NCBI GenBank assembly: GCA_021904315.1
Contig: CM038914.1
Span: forward strand, 1,054,001 to 1,118,000
Direction of reading: 5' to 3'
DNA length: 64,000 bases
DNA from: Sphagnum magellanicum
Lineage: Eukaryota; Streptophyta; Sphagnopsida; Sphagnales; Sphagnaceae
Shown here: one piece after another, positions 1 through 12,062 of the stretch
How the letters are laid out: each line of letters opens with the position of its first letter
Position numbering within the stretch: the stretch's first letter is position 1
Notes under the pieces: generated by a model
Databases searched by the model: none
What the model was told of the DNA's origin: nothing
What the model saw: the letters and a program-made list of their open reading frames with translations, nothing else
Program-made: the position numbers and the translations under genes

Positions 1-32
1 AATTTTTAATGCTGAATGTGGCAACAGTTTTA

Positions 33-154
33 GTGTAGGGTATAATGCCTGAGGGCAGGAGTGTTCCTGAATAATGGTCTCCTGAGGCTGGAGACCGAGG
101 GCTCATTATCTTGGGAATGCCTTGGCCTGAGGCCGTTGCATGGCATAATGTGTG
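33..154. repeat. Short foldback element, family A copy 1
   Basis: The left end reads GTGTAGGGTATAATGCC and the reverse complement of the right end reads CACACATTATGCC, so the segment can fold on itself. It shares an inner CATTCCC-type motif with the copies near 0.9, 14.8, 37.4, 59.2 and 63.9 kb. No coding capacity is seen. The family resembles a non-autonomous MITE, but no clear target duplication is visible and the superfamily is unknown. Confidence 0.45.
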
Positions 155-911
155 CTCGGCATAATGCTTGCTCAATGAAAACCTGTGAAATGCTCAATGA
201 GACCCCCAACAAAGAAGTGTAATCCTTGATGCGCAATGAAACCCCCAACAAAGAAGTGTAATCCTTGATGAAGAAACCTAAATCCCCAATGAAGGTGTGG
301 AATTCCCAATGAGGCACTGGAACTCCCTCCCAGGAGAGGGAAGGGAAATTCCATTTTGTACCAGCTGCTCCTCCTAGAGTTGAAAAAACCGGTCAAGGGT
401 TTTATGTGGTCAAAAAAGTATTCCTTGGTTGTTCACCCTTACAACAGGTAGCCAGATTGCATGCGCTTTCTATCTTCACAGTAAGTACACACCAGTGCTG
501 CGTTGCTGGGCAAAAACCGTTCTGGTTTAGTATGAACTGCAACCAGTTCTTATTTTATATGTGGAACTGGCACCAAGGTACATGATTCCGAAAACAAAAA
601 AATGACCAGAACTGGGGTAAATTGGACATTAACCTCCTGATGTGGTCTCGGTTAGTGAGAACAAGAGTAGAACCAGACTTGGAATTCCTTTGTATATGAT
701 GTACCGAGAATCAAGAATGTGTGTGGAACTGGAACTGAGACAGTTCTGATTTATTTTGAAGAACCAGAACTGGAGGTTCTTCATAAAAGTAAAACAAGCA
801 ACGTGGTTGCCTTCAGCAGTCTAGAACCTGCACCATTTCGGAGCGGTTTCTTCCATTTTCATGCAGATCTTGGCAGTAGAAAGAAGAAGAAAAATTCTAT
901 TGCAACTTTCA
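155..911. other. Intergenic, no gene recognised
   Basis: A 39-bp unit containing CCCCCAACAAAGAAGTGTA is repeated twice in tandem at about 195-272. From 500 to 790 the sequence is rich in AACTGG and CCAGTT words; a similar style recurs near 15230-15330, so this may be a dispersed repeat. No supported reading frame was found. Confidence 0.5.
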
Positions 912-1028
912 GTGGGGTTAACACCTTCAGACAACGGCATTACTAGAATCACAGGCCAGCACGGGTCCTGCTTCCCCTTGCCATCGTCCTTGGGCATTAC
1001 CCTACATCCTGGGGCCGTTACCCTACAC
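912..1028. repeat. Short foldback element, family A copy 2
   Basis: The left end GTGGGGTTAAC and the inverted right end GTGTAGGGTAACG pair imperfectly around a 117-bp segment. The length equals that of the copy at 14824-14940. The ends match the GTGTA(A/G)GG consensus of the family. It is non-coding. Confidence 0.4.
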
Positions 1029-1079
1029 TTGAGCATTGTTAGTTGTATTCGGTACCATAATAGCTGTCAATTGAGTGGG

Positions 1080-1500
1080 GATTACTGGGAAGACGTTAAA
1101 TTAGCCAAGGGTCCTTATTGAAGGGTCCTTATTGCAGGCAGTACAAAAGTACTGCCTTCATTTTTTTCCCAAACTGCCTAGACATGTAAGTCTAAACCCT
1201 AAACCCTAAACCCAGACACATATTGGTGCTGCCCAGACATGTAAGGCCTGTGCTATGCACATTTTGGGCCTGTGATGGACCCTAAGTAGAGGTCCTCTTG
1301 TGATCGTCACATGTACTTAGTGTCCATCACAGGCCTAAAATGTGCATAGTATGGGCCCTAAGTGTGTCTGAGCAGGATCCATCTTTTGGGAGAAAAAGAT
1401 GGATCGAGCCAAGGGCAGACAAGGGAAAAAGAAACAGGCAGTACTTTTGTACTGCCTTCAAGAAGGACCCTTTGCTGATTCAACGTCTGCCAGATTATGA
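1080..1500. repeat. Large palindromic (foldback) element
   Basis: Two arms of roughly 200 bp are inverted copies of one another. The motif AGGCAGTACAAAAGTACTGC near 1137 is mirrored by AGGCAGTACTTTTGTACTGC near 1436. GGGTCC blocks, a TGCACATTTTGGGCCTGTGA-type block and outer GACGTT blocks also match in reverse complement. The loop is about 1286-1310. The left arm carries an extra tandem AAGGGTCCTTATTG. No coding region is present, so this looks like a MITE or foldback transposon. The outer limits are approximate because homology fades gradually. Confidence 0.7.
1192..1213 (+). repeat. Short telomere-like repeat (AAACCCT)n
   Basis: About three AAACCCT units lie inside the left arm of the surrounding palindrome and are missing from the right arm. 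This equals the plant-type telomere repeat (TTTAGGG on the other strand). Similar short runs occur near 12890 and 58795-58850. Confidence 0.6.
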
Positions 1501-1509
1501 GTGTATTAG

Positions 1510-3340
1510 GAGATAAGGGCAGAGATTATAGTCAGGGCCTTACTTAGTACACACACACACACATATGGGAGAGTACCACATGAAGCTTTTGCTTATGACA
1601 CTTGTGCTTTTGGAGCCTTTCATGGAACATGCCTCTGAGTGAGTACCTTGTAAAAACTTCACCTCAAAATACATCATGATAAAACAGTAGTGAATGACAA
1701 GTGGGTTTTCGGTATGTACCTGAATGTTTCATGTAATGAAAGCATGAAATGACAAATGACCAGCTGGTGCTTGTGCGTGCAATTTCCTCATCACCCCCAT
1801 AACATTAGCGGCCCAACAGATCAAAATGTATAAGGAACAGTGGATGTATAGTGGGTTTTTTTTGGTGGCAAAGTTTCCTCATTTTTCAACAAAGAAATTG
1901 GGAGGAAAAAAATTCTAATGTAAATTTGATTAATTTTGTTAATTCTTTGTTAAGTTTTGCCAAATTTTCAATATCAGAAGAGTTTTTAAAAAGAAACACT
2001 GGACTGGACTGCTTAAACTGTAAGATTGTCAGCCTTTCAAAACTTATTGCAACCTTTTCCTAATTTTCACTCCAGATAAACTGCTACTTCAGATGAGCTG
2101 CTTCACACAAAACTTGTGCAAAAACAAAACTTGTTCCAGCTCTTTCCTCCTAGGTGAAAAACAACAGCTTAAGCTTTCATTGTTCAGAGTTCATAGTTTA
2201 CATAAAGCCCCCAGACAAATTTCCCAAAATATTTGGACAGCGCCTTCTATCCATAAATAGCCCTCTCAGAAGAGAGGAGGGATTTTACTTCTACTCCTTG
2301 AGAAGTGGTGGGGGGTAGGGTTTAGGCTTTAGATCTTGTAGGTGTACAAATAAAGAACTCTCCCCCTCACATGCCTTGTGGTCAGCCTTTTTTTTATTGG
2401 CTAGTAATTGACAAAAAGAAAAGGAAGAAAGTGCCTTGGGAAATCGATTAAAGGAAAAAAGGGTAAAAACAATGAACAAATCGCCATATCTTGTTGGGTT
2501 CACTGAGCTAGATTGCCACAGTGCAATGTAAACCCTAACTTAGATGACCTAATGTACATTGGTTGTGATGTAGAGCTCATCACCAACTTGCACCATTAGA
2601 TCTAGGTTGATCATTGACTAACTCCATGAATAATGGAACGTTTGCCAACAAACCATGATTCATTACAATCTTTTGTGGCCACTACTTATGGTGATTACGG
2701 AGTAGCCATCATCACTTCATGCATTGATTATGGAGCAACCATCACCACTTCCTATAATAATTATGGAGCAACCATTGCCATTTCTAGCGATGAGTGCTAG
2801 AAGTTGAAGAATAAGAATGGAATTGTGAAATAATGATTTGGAGTGATGGGTGCGCATTTTTCATCACCAAATTTAATTGCTTGTGAATGCAACTGAACTT
2901 CGAAATGTAGGTATGGTTTCAACTTTTTTTGTTGTGTATTTTTTTTTAAAAAATTTAATAGTGTTTTTTTGGTCTTGTGTTTTGTCACTTGTTTGTTTTG
3001 AAACTTTCTATTGTATGTTGTGCAAATGCCATGGCTTCAACATGAAGTGGGAAGTGTAAAATGGATAGTGCCTTGTTTTTTTCTTTAAGTTTAGTTGAAA
3101 TCATGAGAACTCATTTTCTTTGGTGATTGTGTTTAATTTTTGACTGCTGCCATCTTCTAAGGTGAATGAACTTGAGTGGAGGCAAAGTTGATTCAAACTC
3201 ATAATCGAGGCACAACAATCAAACGATGCAATTGGTGTGTTTGAGTAGTTTGCCCATTTCATTCCTCCTACACCTAATGTGCGTGAGATCCACATTTTAC
3301 CAATCGAAGGAGACAAACCATTGTCAAAAAAATCCTAAAA
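1510..3340. other. Intergenic, with a 33-bp tandem repeat
   Basis: A short AC run lies near 1550. A 33-bp unit containing GATTATGGAGCAACC starts at about 2693, 2726 and 2759, in three imperfect copies. Homopolymer A and T runs are frequent. The open frames here are short and show no recognisable domain. Confidence 0.5.
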
Positions 3341-3344
3341 ACAA

Positions 3345-5450
3345 TTACCATGTCTTTTGCAAGTGTAAAGAAATTTGGGCTATATAATTCCTATGGGCAA
3401 AAATGTTCAAAGGTGATAATGGAGAAATTAATTGTGTGAAGTGCATTGTGTGTTTGGCTATGAAGGGGAAAGATGTCATTTGAAATTTGAAATTTAAAAT
3501 GCTTGAAAAACATGCAAGAAAAATGAAAGTTGTTTGAAACATGCCACATTCGGACAAGACAAATGTGGAAGTTTATGTGAACAAGAAATGCAACCATGCC
3601 AAAAATGAGGTAACATATTCTCAATGAAATCATGTTTCCAGTACTAAACATGTGGTTCATGGAAGCTTGAAGGGGGAAAGATTTAGGGAGAAACAACAAT
3701 TTGCCACAATTTTTCATCTATTACAACATGGTCGACCTATGCGAGAGTTTGAGGCCACAAAATCATTATTTTCCTTTCCAATGTTTCCATGAACCTTAAA
3801 AATCATTGGAATGATTCTATGTTGAGCAATGACTAAATGCTTACATAAGCAAATGTTTAAAAAATTACGAAAAAAAGTTGTATGTTCAAAATATTTTCCA
3901 CTTTCATTTGATGAAGTCACCATGAATGATAACCAATTGTGGGTTTCAATCCATTGTTATGTCATTCAACATTGGTGTCGTTTGCACGTATTTATTTTTT
4001 TAGGGCATGTCAATTAAGGAGAGGTTTTTGATAATCTAACCAAGGTTATTATGGATATTTTGAAAAACTATGCAAGTGCTTTTAATGCAGATGTTGTAAA
4101 AATTATGTCATTTGGTGTTGAGAATGTAATGTTTTCCAAGGGAGGTGAAAAATGGTGTTATTTTCCAAATATAAGATAAACTTGAGCTCCCCACTTGGAA
4201 TACACTCATTGCATGGCACATCACACCAATTTAACAATGCAAACTTTATTTCAAATCCCTATTGTGAAATATATTGAGGATTTGCTTCAATCATTTTATT
4301 TTATTTTTTTGTTATAGTTCAAAAATTCATCTTGATTTTTTAAGCTTGCAAATTTTATGAAAGCAAAGGGAAATAATATTTTGTGGAATGTAAAAACACA
4401 TTAGATCAATATGTTTGGTCTAGCTAAATGGGTTATGTCCATACTGTCACAACCCCATTTAGAGGGAAGTGTGAGGTCGCCACTCACATTCCCAAAAATG
4501 GGACTTGGGAGTCCTCCGAGACTCCCGAAAACTTAGAGCGCAATTGCAGGGGCCAAAACACCTCGCATTGAAGCATTTTTTATACCGTTGGAAAGGTCTT
4601 GAAGTTTAGATATCCAAAATGGCCTCACATGAGCCATTTGAACATTTGTAGCACAAGTTATGGTCGAAAGAAGGGTCGGGAGTCAAACTGACAGTTTGAT
4701 TCCCGACCATTAAAAGTCAAGAATCAACCCGATCCCGAAGCGTGCAGGTGGAGTGTGACACACCATTGGAAAGCTCTCAAGGAGAGCTACAACTTTGGTT
4801 TAGACCTCGCCCTGATTAGAGCTTGGGGTGAAAAGTTATGAATGCCCAAAGTCCCGGGAGTCCAAATGGGGACAGTTTCGAGATTCCACTTTGGGAGTCC
4901 CGGGAAAAAGAGCCATTTGGATGCAAATGGGGTGGAGAGTTGCAGACAATACTATATGGGGGAAGGTGGTGGCTTCCCCCGAGTCCGGGCCATGGTGAGT
5001 CAAGTGAGTCCAAGGTCGCCCGTGGCTTGTTCCAACATTGAAAGTGTGCAGAATGAGTTCTAACCAACTTGTTGGTTAGATTTGGATGCAAGACCGAATA
5101 ACTAAGTAAGTTTGTCCCTCTTCCTAGTCTAATCTCGGAGCTTTTAGCACGCCCTTCTCACCCCCTTTAGTGCTGGAAGTTGGGAACGTGCCCCAAGTCC
5201 CCACATTTCCGCAACTTGAGTGACTTAGCCCCAACTTGGGGCTAACTAGGGACTTGGGAGCGCGTCACATACAACTTTCATAGGTTTCCAATGCTTCATG
5301 TTGTTTAAGTAGTGGCACAAATGCCCGCAAAAGATTAAAAGTTGAGTTCTTTTGCCTTTTGACCAACATCCAAGTCTTGAATTGTAGCTTTCATTCTTTG
5401 ATTGAAATGATGTTCATTGGTCCAAAAAGCTAATATTTAACATACCCAAG
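3345..5450 (+). pseudogene. hAT-like transposase relic, split by a solo LTR
   Basis: The + strand gives a degraded protein spread over several frames. Recognisable blocks in order are WAKMFKGDNGEINCVKCIVC (a possible BED-like CxxC finger, 3377-3455), VNKKCNHAKNEVTY (about 3580), FHLLQHGRPMREFEA (3712), KNHWNDSM (3798), FPLSFDEVTMNDNQLWVSIH (3898), a segment around DNLTKVIMDILKNY (4031), THCMAHHTNL (4206) and IEDLLQSFYF (4273). The FDEVT...WVSIH and HCMAHxTNL blocks are what I know from plant hAT-type (zinc finger 862-like) transposases. Stops and frame changes occur throughout, for example after FPMFP and after FLGHVN. An LTR interrupts the frame at 4445-5267; weak similarity may resume near 5340. 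The family assignment is from memory of motifs. Confidence 0.65.
4445..5267. mobile_element. Solo LTR of an LTR retrotransposon
   Basis: The 823-bp block begins TGTCACAACCCC and ends GAGCGCGTCA, giving canonical TG...CA ends. It is flanked by an identical 5-bp direct repeat CATAC at 4440-4444 and 5268-5272. No internal coding region or second LTR is present, so it is a solo LTR left by LTR-LTR recombination. It is clearly more GC-rich than its surroundings. It sits inside the hAT-like relic and is therefore younger than that insertion. The TGTCACAACCCC start recalls plant Ty3/gypsy LTRs, but the family is not proven. Orientation is undetermined. Confidence 0.85.
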
Positions 5451-7959
5451 GCCCCCATATCATTTTCCATTTCCCCAAAAAAACTGACATAACATTTGAA
5501 ACTTGTAAAAAATATTTTAATAATTTTTTGGTCCAAGTTGTCTTCTTCAAAACTTTGAACATGTCCCTCTAAGGATGGTGACCTATAATATCATTTTTGA
5601 GTCTAAATATGTTATGCCCTTGAGCCCCAATTGTATTGCTAATTGGGGTAATCAATTTTGTTGAACTTTATGTGGCTATAACTTAAAACTATATTTAAAA
5701 GGAACTTGCATCCACCCACCAAGTTTTGCATGGCCAAACACATGTGGTGGCTCATTGTAAATACAAAGAAAAAGGAACTATTAATCTCCACCTTGATTTC
5801 ATTTTCATACAATAATTGATGGAACAATTTCAATGATTAATCTAAGAAATGTTTGCAATAGTGTATACTCAAGTTTCAACCTAAACCTTGTTCAAATCTA
5901 ATCATTATGGTCAAGCAATTTAATAATCAAGTAGCACCTAAGTAATGGTCATAATGATGTGTAATTTTGTTTCATGTTTAACCATTAATCACACCAATTA
6001 CAACCCCAAGGTTCACTTACAATTAACATGTGTGGGATGATTCATAACCTTTCACCTTGGGTTTCATGTGTTTTAAAATACGCATAAATTTTCAAAACAT
6101 CAACCTAAAAGAGTGTGTTTCTTTTTAGGTTATAGGCTATTAACACACAACTCGATAAACCCACCTACCTCCTAAAAATAATTAATAGCCCCAATTAACA
6201 TAATGATAAGAAACATGCACATAATTCAACAACACCAATGGAAATATTACACAAGGAAGAAGTTGACATGCATGATTACCCTTCATTCTATAGTCCAAAA
6301 CTATTTGATTTACTACAAAAAACTATTGTGAAAATGTAAAGTTGACAGTGTGGCTACACTTTTATTAATTGCACAACATTCCATTACCTATGTGTTAAGT
6401 AAGTAATGCTTACCTACACACTTGAACTTGTTTGTTAACAACTTGTCAACTTGTGCACCACTTCATGAACCATGACAAAAGGAAAAAAACCTTATAAATT
6501 TGTGTTTCTAAATGAGTTGAAATTTCACACACACATTGTCCTCCTCTCCTAGACTCCAATGATGTAGATAGCTTGGAAACCCCATATGACTAAGTTATGT
6601 CAAAATAAATTCTTTACTTGAATTCACTTTGTAAGCTTACTTTTCTATTCTTGTCCTTTATATTTTGAAGGGAAACATTTATTTTTTCATGGTACCCAGG
6701 TTGCTTAGTTCACAATGCCCACCCCTCAAATGTGTGTTGATTGAGAATGAAAATGTGAAATTGTTTAGATTATGGATGAAATTTCATCCTCATGAATGAA
6801 AACCAAAAAAAACCCTCAAACCCAAGCTTATTGTTCAGGTGTGAACCCAAGAGTTGAACCTTGCAAACCTCCCAAATTCTAAGGTTTGGAAGGAAGCTCT
6901 GCATGCTCAAAGTGATGGCGAAAATACTTGCCACCATCATCCAACTCCAAGTTGCACACAACATGATGTCTATAGTCTCATTAGTTAGCAATTGACAATG
7001 GCACCTAAGCTTGACAAAACACCCCTAAGTACTGTAGCTCTTGTTGCTATTGCATTTGTTGTTGTTTCATATGAAGGCAATGATGACAAGGATAGGGCCC
7101 AATTGCCATGCAAGAATCCAAGTTCAAAGCACAACAAAACACAATCATGATTCTCTTTGTGTGTTCTAGAATCTTAAAACACAAAAGATGAGACTCCAAA
7201 GGCATGTCAAGAGAATAAACCCCCCAAACATGAAAAAGTTGAAACTTTGTTCACACTAAATTAAGTTCTAAGAACACATAACAAATTACATAAAATTACT
7301 ATCTTGCATTAAATACCTAACATGACAAAACTGGTCATTCTTGTCCCCTAATCGGTGGACTTTACAAATAACTTTATTGCTTGCAAAACTTTTCATAGCA
7401 TTTTTTGAACTTCCAATGGTTGAGTGTTGAGTCCACTTCACCTTTACATCACACTCTGAAACAACAAACTTTCAAAACAATGGCCAATTGCCACAGAAAG
7501 GATGATGCCATTCATGCCTGTACCTCTTTTGCCATAGGATGTCTCACAATATTTCTAACAGCCCATACAAATGTTTCAAATTTCACTTCCTTGTGAGTGA
7601 AACATATATCCATAAACACTGGGAACTTCTCCATCCTTACAGTTAAGAACCTGGATGACGAAACCCTGGTAAACTTCATTAAACAAAGCACCCAATGAAG
7701 GGGGAAAGGAAGGTCATTAAGAGGTCACATATATTTAACATAAGACAAATCAGCTGCCTCTTCTGTTCACTAGAATTACTATGATATCTGAATGGAATAC
7801 CAAATGCTTAGTTATTTTGCCCAGTGGACATTTCCTGGTTGCCAAGTCCACAATGCTAAAATGTTTGAAACACATAGTTGGCTTGGATAACTTTTCCTTT
7901 TGTTCTTTTCTCTGCAGCTAATCCAATTGAAGAGGGCTCCAATTAGCAACCTACCCTCC
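5451..7959. other. Intergenic, no gene recognised
   Basis: This is AT-rich DNA with short broken frames on both strands. The first few hundred bases may hold the eroded end of the hAT-like relic. Nothing else could be assigned. Confidence 0.5.
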
Positions 7960-8420
7960 TACCTAGTGTATTGACCAAACTAGCTATCAACAAATGTTAC
8001 CTAGTGTATCTATCTATTTACATGTCTACCTACACCTACCTAGCTACTTATGTACCTAGGCACCTACCTACATAGGCTGGCCACCCACTTACCTTGATTA
8101 TCAACATATTTACCCATTAAATCTACCTACATAGGATATCTACATATCTACCTATCTCCTTTATTAAGGTGTTAGGTAGGTAGGTTGGTAACCAAGGTAG
8201 GTGGGTGGGTAGCATAGGTAGGTAGGTGGGTTGGTACACTAAGTATTGGGGTAGGTCTTCAGTTGTTAGGTGGTGTTGGTGACAGTGTAGGTTGGTAACT
8301 TAGATAGATGGGTAGATTGCCTAGGCAAGTAAGTAAGTAAGTAAGTAAGTAGGTTGATAACCTAAGTAAGTAGGTAGGTACATAGGTATGTAGCCTATGC
8401 AAGTAGGTAGTTATGTTGAT
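7960..8420. repeat. CTAC/GTAG tetranucleotide arrays in inverted arrangement
   Basis: From about 7960 to 8160 the strand is dominated by CTAC, CTAT and CCTA words. From about 8165 to 8420 the same strand is dominated by GTAG and GTAAG words, the reverse complement. The pair forms a long imperfect palindrome of degenerate microsatellite. CTAC-rich blocks also occur near 38450-38700 and 53440-53500. Confidence 0.7.
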
Positions 8421-8594
8421 ACACTAGGTAAGAGGGTAGGTTGCTAATTGCAGTCACCTCCCAGACCCCCCCACCCCAAAGAGAAAAGAACCAAAAAAAA
8501 AGAAATTTTTTAGGTGACCAAGGAATAAACTTTAGACATTGAGCAGCCAATTTTTTCTTTAAAACTTGGGCAGTTTGAAGAGCATTTGGGCAGC

Positions 8595-8735
8595 CCACCA
8601 AATGAAGTTGACTTGGAAAGTTAGCAATGTAACATTGGCCATGTGGAGTTGATGATTTGGCAATGTGGAGTTGGCAATTTACAATGAGAGAGTTGGCAAT
8701 TTACAATGTGGAGTTGGCAAGTTACAATGAGAGAG
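8595..8735 (+). repeat. Short tandem repeat (GGAGTTGGCAATTTACAATG-type)
   Basis: Variants of a unit of about 20-25 bp, GTGGAGTTGGCAATTTACAA or GAGAGAGTTGGCAATTTACA, are repeated four to five times. No coding signal is seen. Confidence 0.6.
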
Positions 8736-9875
8736 TGGTCCAATGGACATGAGGGAAGGAACTCAAAAGTATTAATAGCTATGATAATCAGTATTGCAGA
8801 TTGTGAATATTACAGAGAGATCCTAAGATTAACAGTGAATCATATCCACATGAGTCATGATGCAGTAAGTACCACAGAGGACATGAACCCAAATCAGTAG
8901 CACCCATGACATCTGAACTCTCTGCAATGTTGGATTCAGGTAATAATAAGGATGCTAGACCATGTGCTACACAAACATGCAAAATTCCACACAGTAGTTT
9001 TCCATCACACACTACAACATAGTATTCTAGACTCACACAATTCCAACCCGAAGGCAAATGAATTTGAGCACAAGAAATGAAAACTCAATTGCAATTTCTT
9101 ATAAGGTGCAGTTATTCAAACAAATGGCAGTACTTAAGCAGCTATTCCTGTAACAAATGACAAGGGCACACATCCAGAACAAATTAACTAAGGTCAACCA
9201 ATGCCTTCAAGCCATACCTGAACAATTTTTTCCAGAACAGCCAATAAAGCAATAACACATACATAGGAGCTCTGTACATCTACCCACTTCAGTCATCCCT
9301 TCATTGATTCTTCAAAATAAGAGCAACAATGAGTTATATTCAAAACTAAAAATGGATTGCTGCTAATAATTCCAAGACTACAGCAGACTGGACATTGACC
9401 ATAGCAAGTATGATGCCATGATGATAGTTCCACTTCATATGGTCAAATTTGAACTTTCAACTTTGCCAAACTGCCAGCAAGATACAATTTTGAAACCCTC
9501 TCAAAATAGAACATCACATCTAAATTGAAACTATGAGTAGTCAATCTGGAACATCAACAATATTGACAGTCACATACTTGTAACACAACATACCAACATT
9601 GCAGTAGTTTCACAGGTTGCTGTGGTCAATGTTCAGTCTGCCAAATTTAGACTAAAATTGTATAGCACTATAATTTCAGGTATCACCAAAAAAAATTGGT
9701 GATAAGTAGAATGGTCAAACCAACAGAATTCAGCTATGCTTTGGCCTACATCTATCATACCTCAAGGAGAGTTTTCATTTTGCCCTGCACCTTCAAAAAT
9801 ATGGTTCTCATGCAACTGTACATCACTATAACCAAAATTAGCATATCTAGTCACTGAAAAGCCAAATTGTTGTCA
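8736..9875. other. Intergenic, 3' flank of the PPR locus
   Basis: The base composition is less extreme than elsewhere, but no conserved reading frame is visible. On the minus strand this is the region downstream of the PPR stop codon and may include its 3' untranslated sequence. Confidence 0.4.
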
Positions 9876-12062
9876 TCACCAACAGTCCATGCAAGAGCAA
9901 ATACCATCTTCAAAGTGATGAAAATGATTGGCATCCCGCACAATAATTGCTCTTCCAACTAATTTTGATATGAACTTCATCAAAGTGTGGGAGTCGCCAC
10001 ACACCCGCAGAATTTTTGTTATGCAGAATGGTGTACCAGGATCTGAGCTGATGAGTCCATATGCAATAGCCTGTTTCTCACTATGGTGACACAAATGGAA
10101 CATCTTCTCTTCTTCCTCCACATCATGCAGCACAAATTTCATATCTGGCACATATCCTGCATCATGCATCAACCTTAACAGTCTCTTCAATTCTGCACAG
10201 ATCTCAATAATCTGAGGGTGATTTTGATCATTTTTTACAAATGTGTGCACTTCATATTCACTTCAATCCAGGTGCAACCTGGCTCTTTCTTCACACCTCT
10301 TTCCTTTCTCTGTTGTTGAACATTTGCACTGAGATCCGAGTTGCCAGCAGTAGTATATATGTTTGATGGCAGCACATGACCCACAACATTTTCAGGATCT
10401 AGTTCAAGCACCTGTTGAGCAGCACGTTCTCCCATCGCCACATTGCCATGAATTCTGCAAGCACCAAGCAAAGACCTCCACACATCTGCATTTGGTTTAC
10501 AGGGCATCATCTTGATCACATTTTCTGCCTCCTGTAGATGGCCAGCATGGCCAAGAAGGTCAACCATGCAGGCATAGTGCTTCAATTTTGCAGAAATCAT
10601 GCAATTTTGAGTCATGAAATGATAGAACTGCATTCCTTCATCAACCAGACCCGCATGGCTACAGGCTGATAGTATACAAACAAAAGTGACATCTTTTGGC
10701 TCTACAACTTCTTCAGACATCTGTTCGAAGTGTTCAAGAGCTTTGTTGCCATGCCCATGCATGGCAAATCCTGGAAGTATGGCATTCCAAGAGATCACAT
10801 CTTGTGATGACATCTTGTTGAAAACTTTGCAAGCATCCTCCATGCTGCCACATTTTGCATACATCTCAACCAGGCTATTCCCCACAAAGACATCAGACTC
10901 ACAACCATTTTCAATGATCCGCTCATGAGCCCACCTACCGTTTCCAAGAGCAACTACTCTGGCACAAGCATTCAGCACACCCACAAAAGTCACAGGGTCT
11001 GGCTGCACACCTTCCTGCTGCATTATCTGAAATAGCTCCAATGCCTTCTGCCCCTGTCCACATTTCACATGTCCAAATATCATAGCATTCCAAGTGACGA
11101 GATCTCGTGTATGCATCTTATTGAACACTCTGCAAGCATTCTCCATGCTCCCACATTTTGCATACATGCTAACCAGGCTACTACCCACAAAGATATCTGA
11201 ATCCCACCCACATTGCATGATAAGCTCATGAGCATGCCTCCCCTCATCAAGTGCAACTGCACGAGCACATGCATTCAGCACCCCCACTAAAGTGACAGGG
11301 TTCGGCTCTACACCTTCCTGTTGCATTTGTTGAAATAGTTCCAGTGCTTTTTGCCCTTTGCCCACATTTCACATGTCCCAATATCATGGCATTCCAAGAT
11401 ACCACATTTCGTGAGGGCATATTGTTGAACACTCTCCTGGCATCATTCATGCTCCGACATTTTGCATACATGTCAACCAGGCTACTCCCCACAAAAACAT
11501 CTGATTCACAACTGTTGTGAATAATCTGCAAATGAGCAAGCCTGCCCTCTTCAAGAACCAGTACACTGGCACATGCGTTCAGCACCCCAACAAAAGTGAC
11601 AGGATCTGGCTGCACACATTCCTGTTGCATTTGCCAAAATAATTCCAATGCTTTCCAACCTTGCCCACATTTCACGTGTCCAAATATCACTGCATTCCAA
11701 GTGACCACGTTTCGAGATGGCATCTCATTGAAAGCTCTCCAAGCATCATCCATGCTTCCACATTTTGCATATATGTCAACCAGACTTCTCCCCACAAAGA
11801 CATTAAACTCGGTACCACTGGCAATTATCTGCTCACGAGCATGCTTGCCCTCTTCCAGTGACCTTACACTAGCACATGAATCGAGCACCAAAACAAAAGT
11901 GAAGCTGTCAGGATTTGTTCGTTCAAGCTGCATTTGATGGAAAAGCTCCATTGCCTTCTCATGTTGCCCAGCCTTGACATATCTTGCAAGTCTTCTGTTC
12001 CACAAAAACCTGTCCAATTGTACAGCCCTGGTGCCATTGCAGCCAACTTCGCTGCCACCCAT
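9876..12062 (-). pseudogene. PLS-DYW pentatricopeptide repeat gene, probably recently broken
   Basis: The locus encodes a DYW-class PPR protein, a family that binds organelle RNA and performs C-to-U editing in chloroplasts and mitochondria. The start chosen is the ATG at 12062 (MGGSEVGCNG). Repeats of about 30-35 residues follow, with MYAKCGSM, VVSWNAMI and LELFQQMQQEGV wording. Then come E/E+ segments (HYACMVDLLGHAGHLQEAE, LLGACRIHGNV) and a DYW domain with HxE in HHSEK. Two single-base changes break the frame: an extra base near 11355 in the KCGQGQKAL repeat and a lost base near 10245 in EVNNEVHTF. Two key domain features are altered: the usual CGDCH reads CGDSH, and the ending reads MDCW instead of DYW. 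The locus is intronless. A catalytically dead or pseudogenised copy is likely; sequencing error could explain the frame breaks but not both substitutions. Confidence 0.85.
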
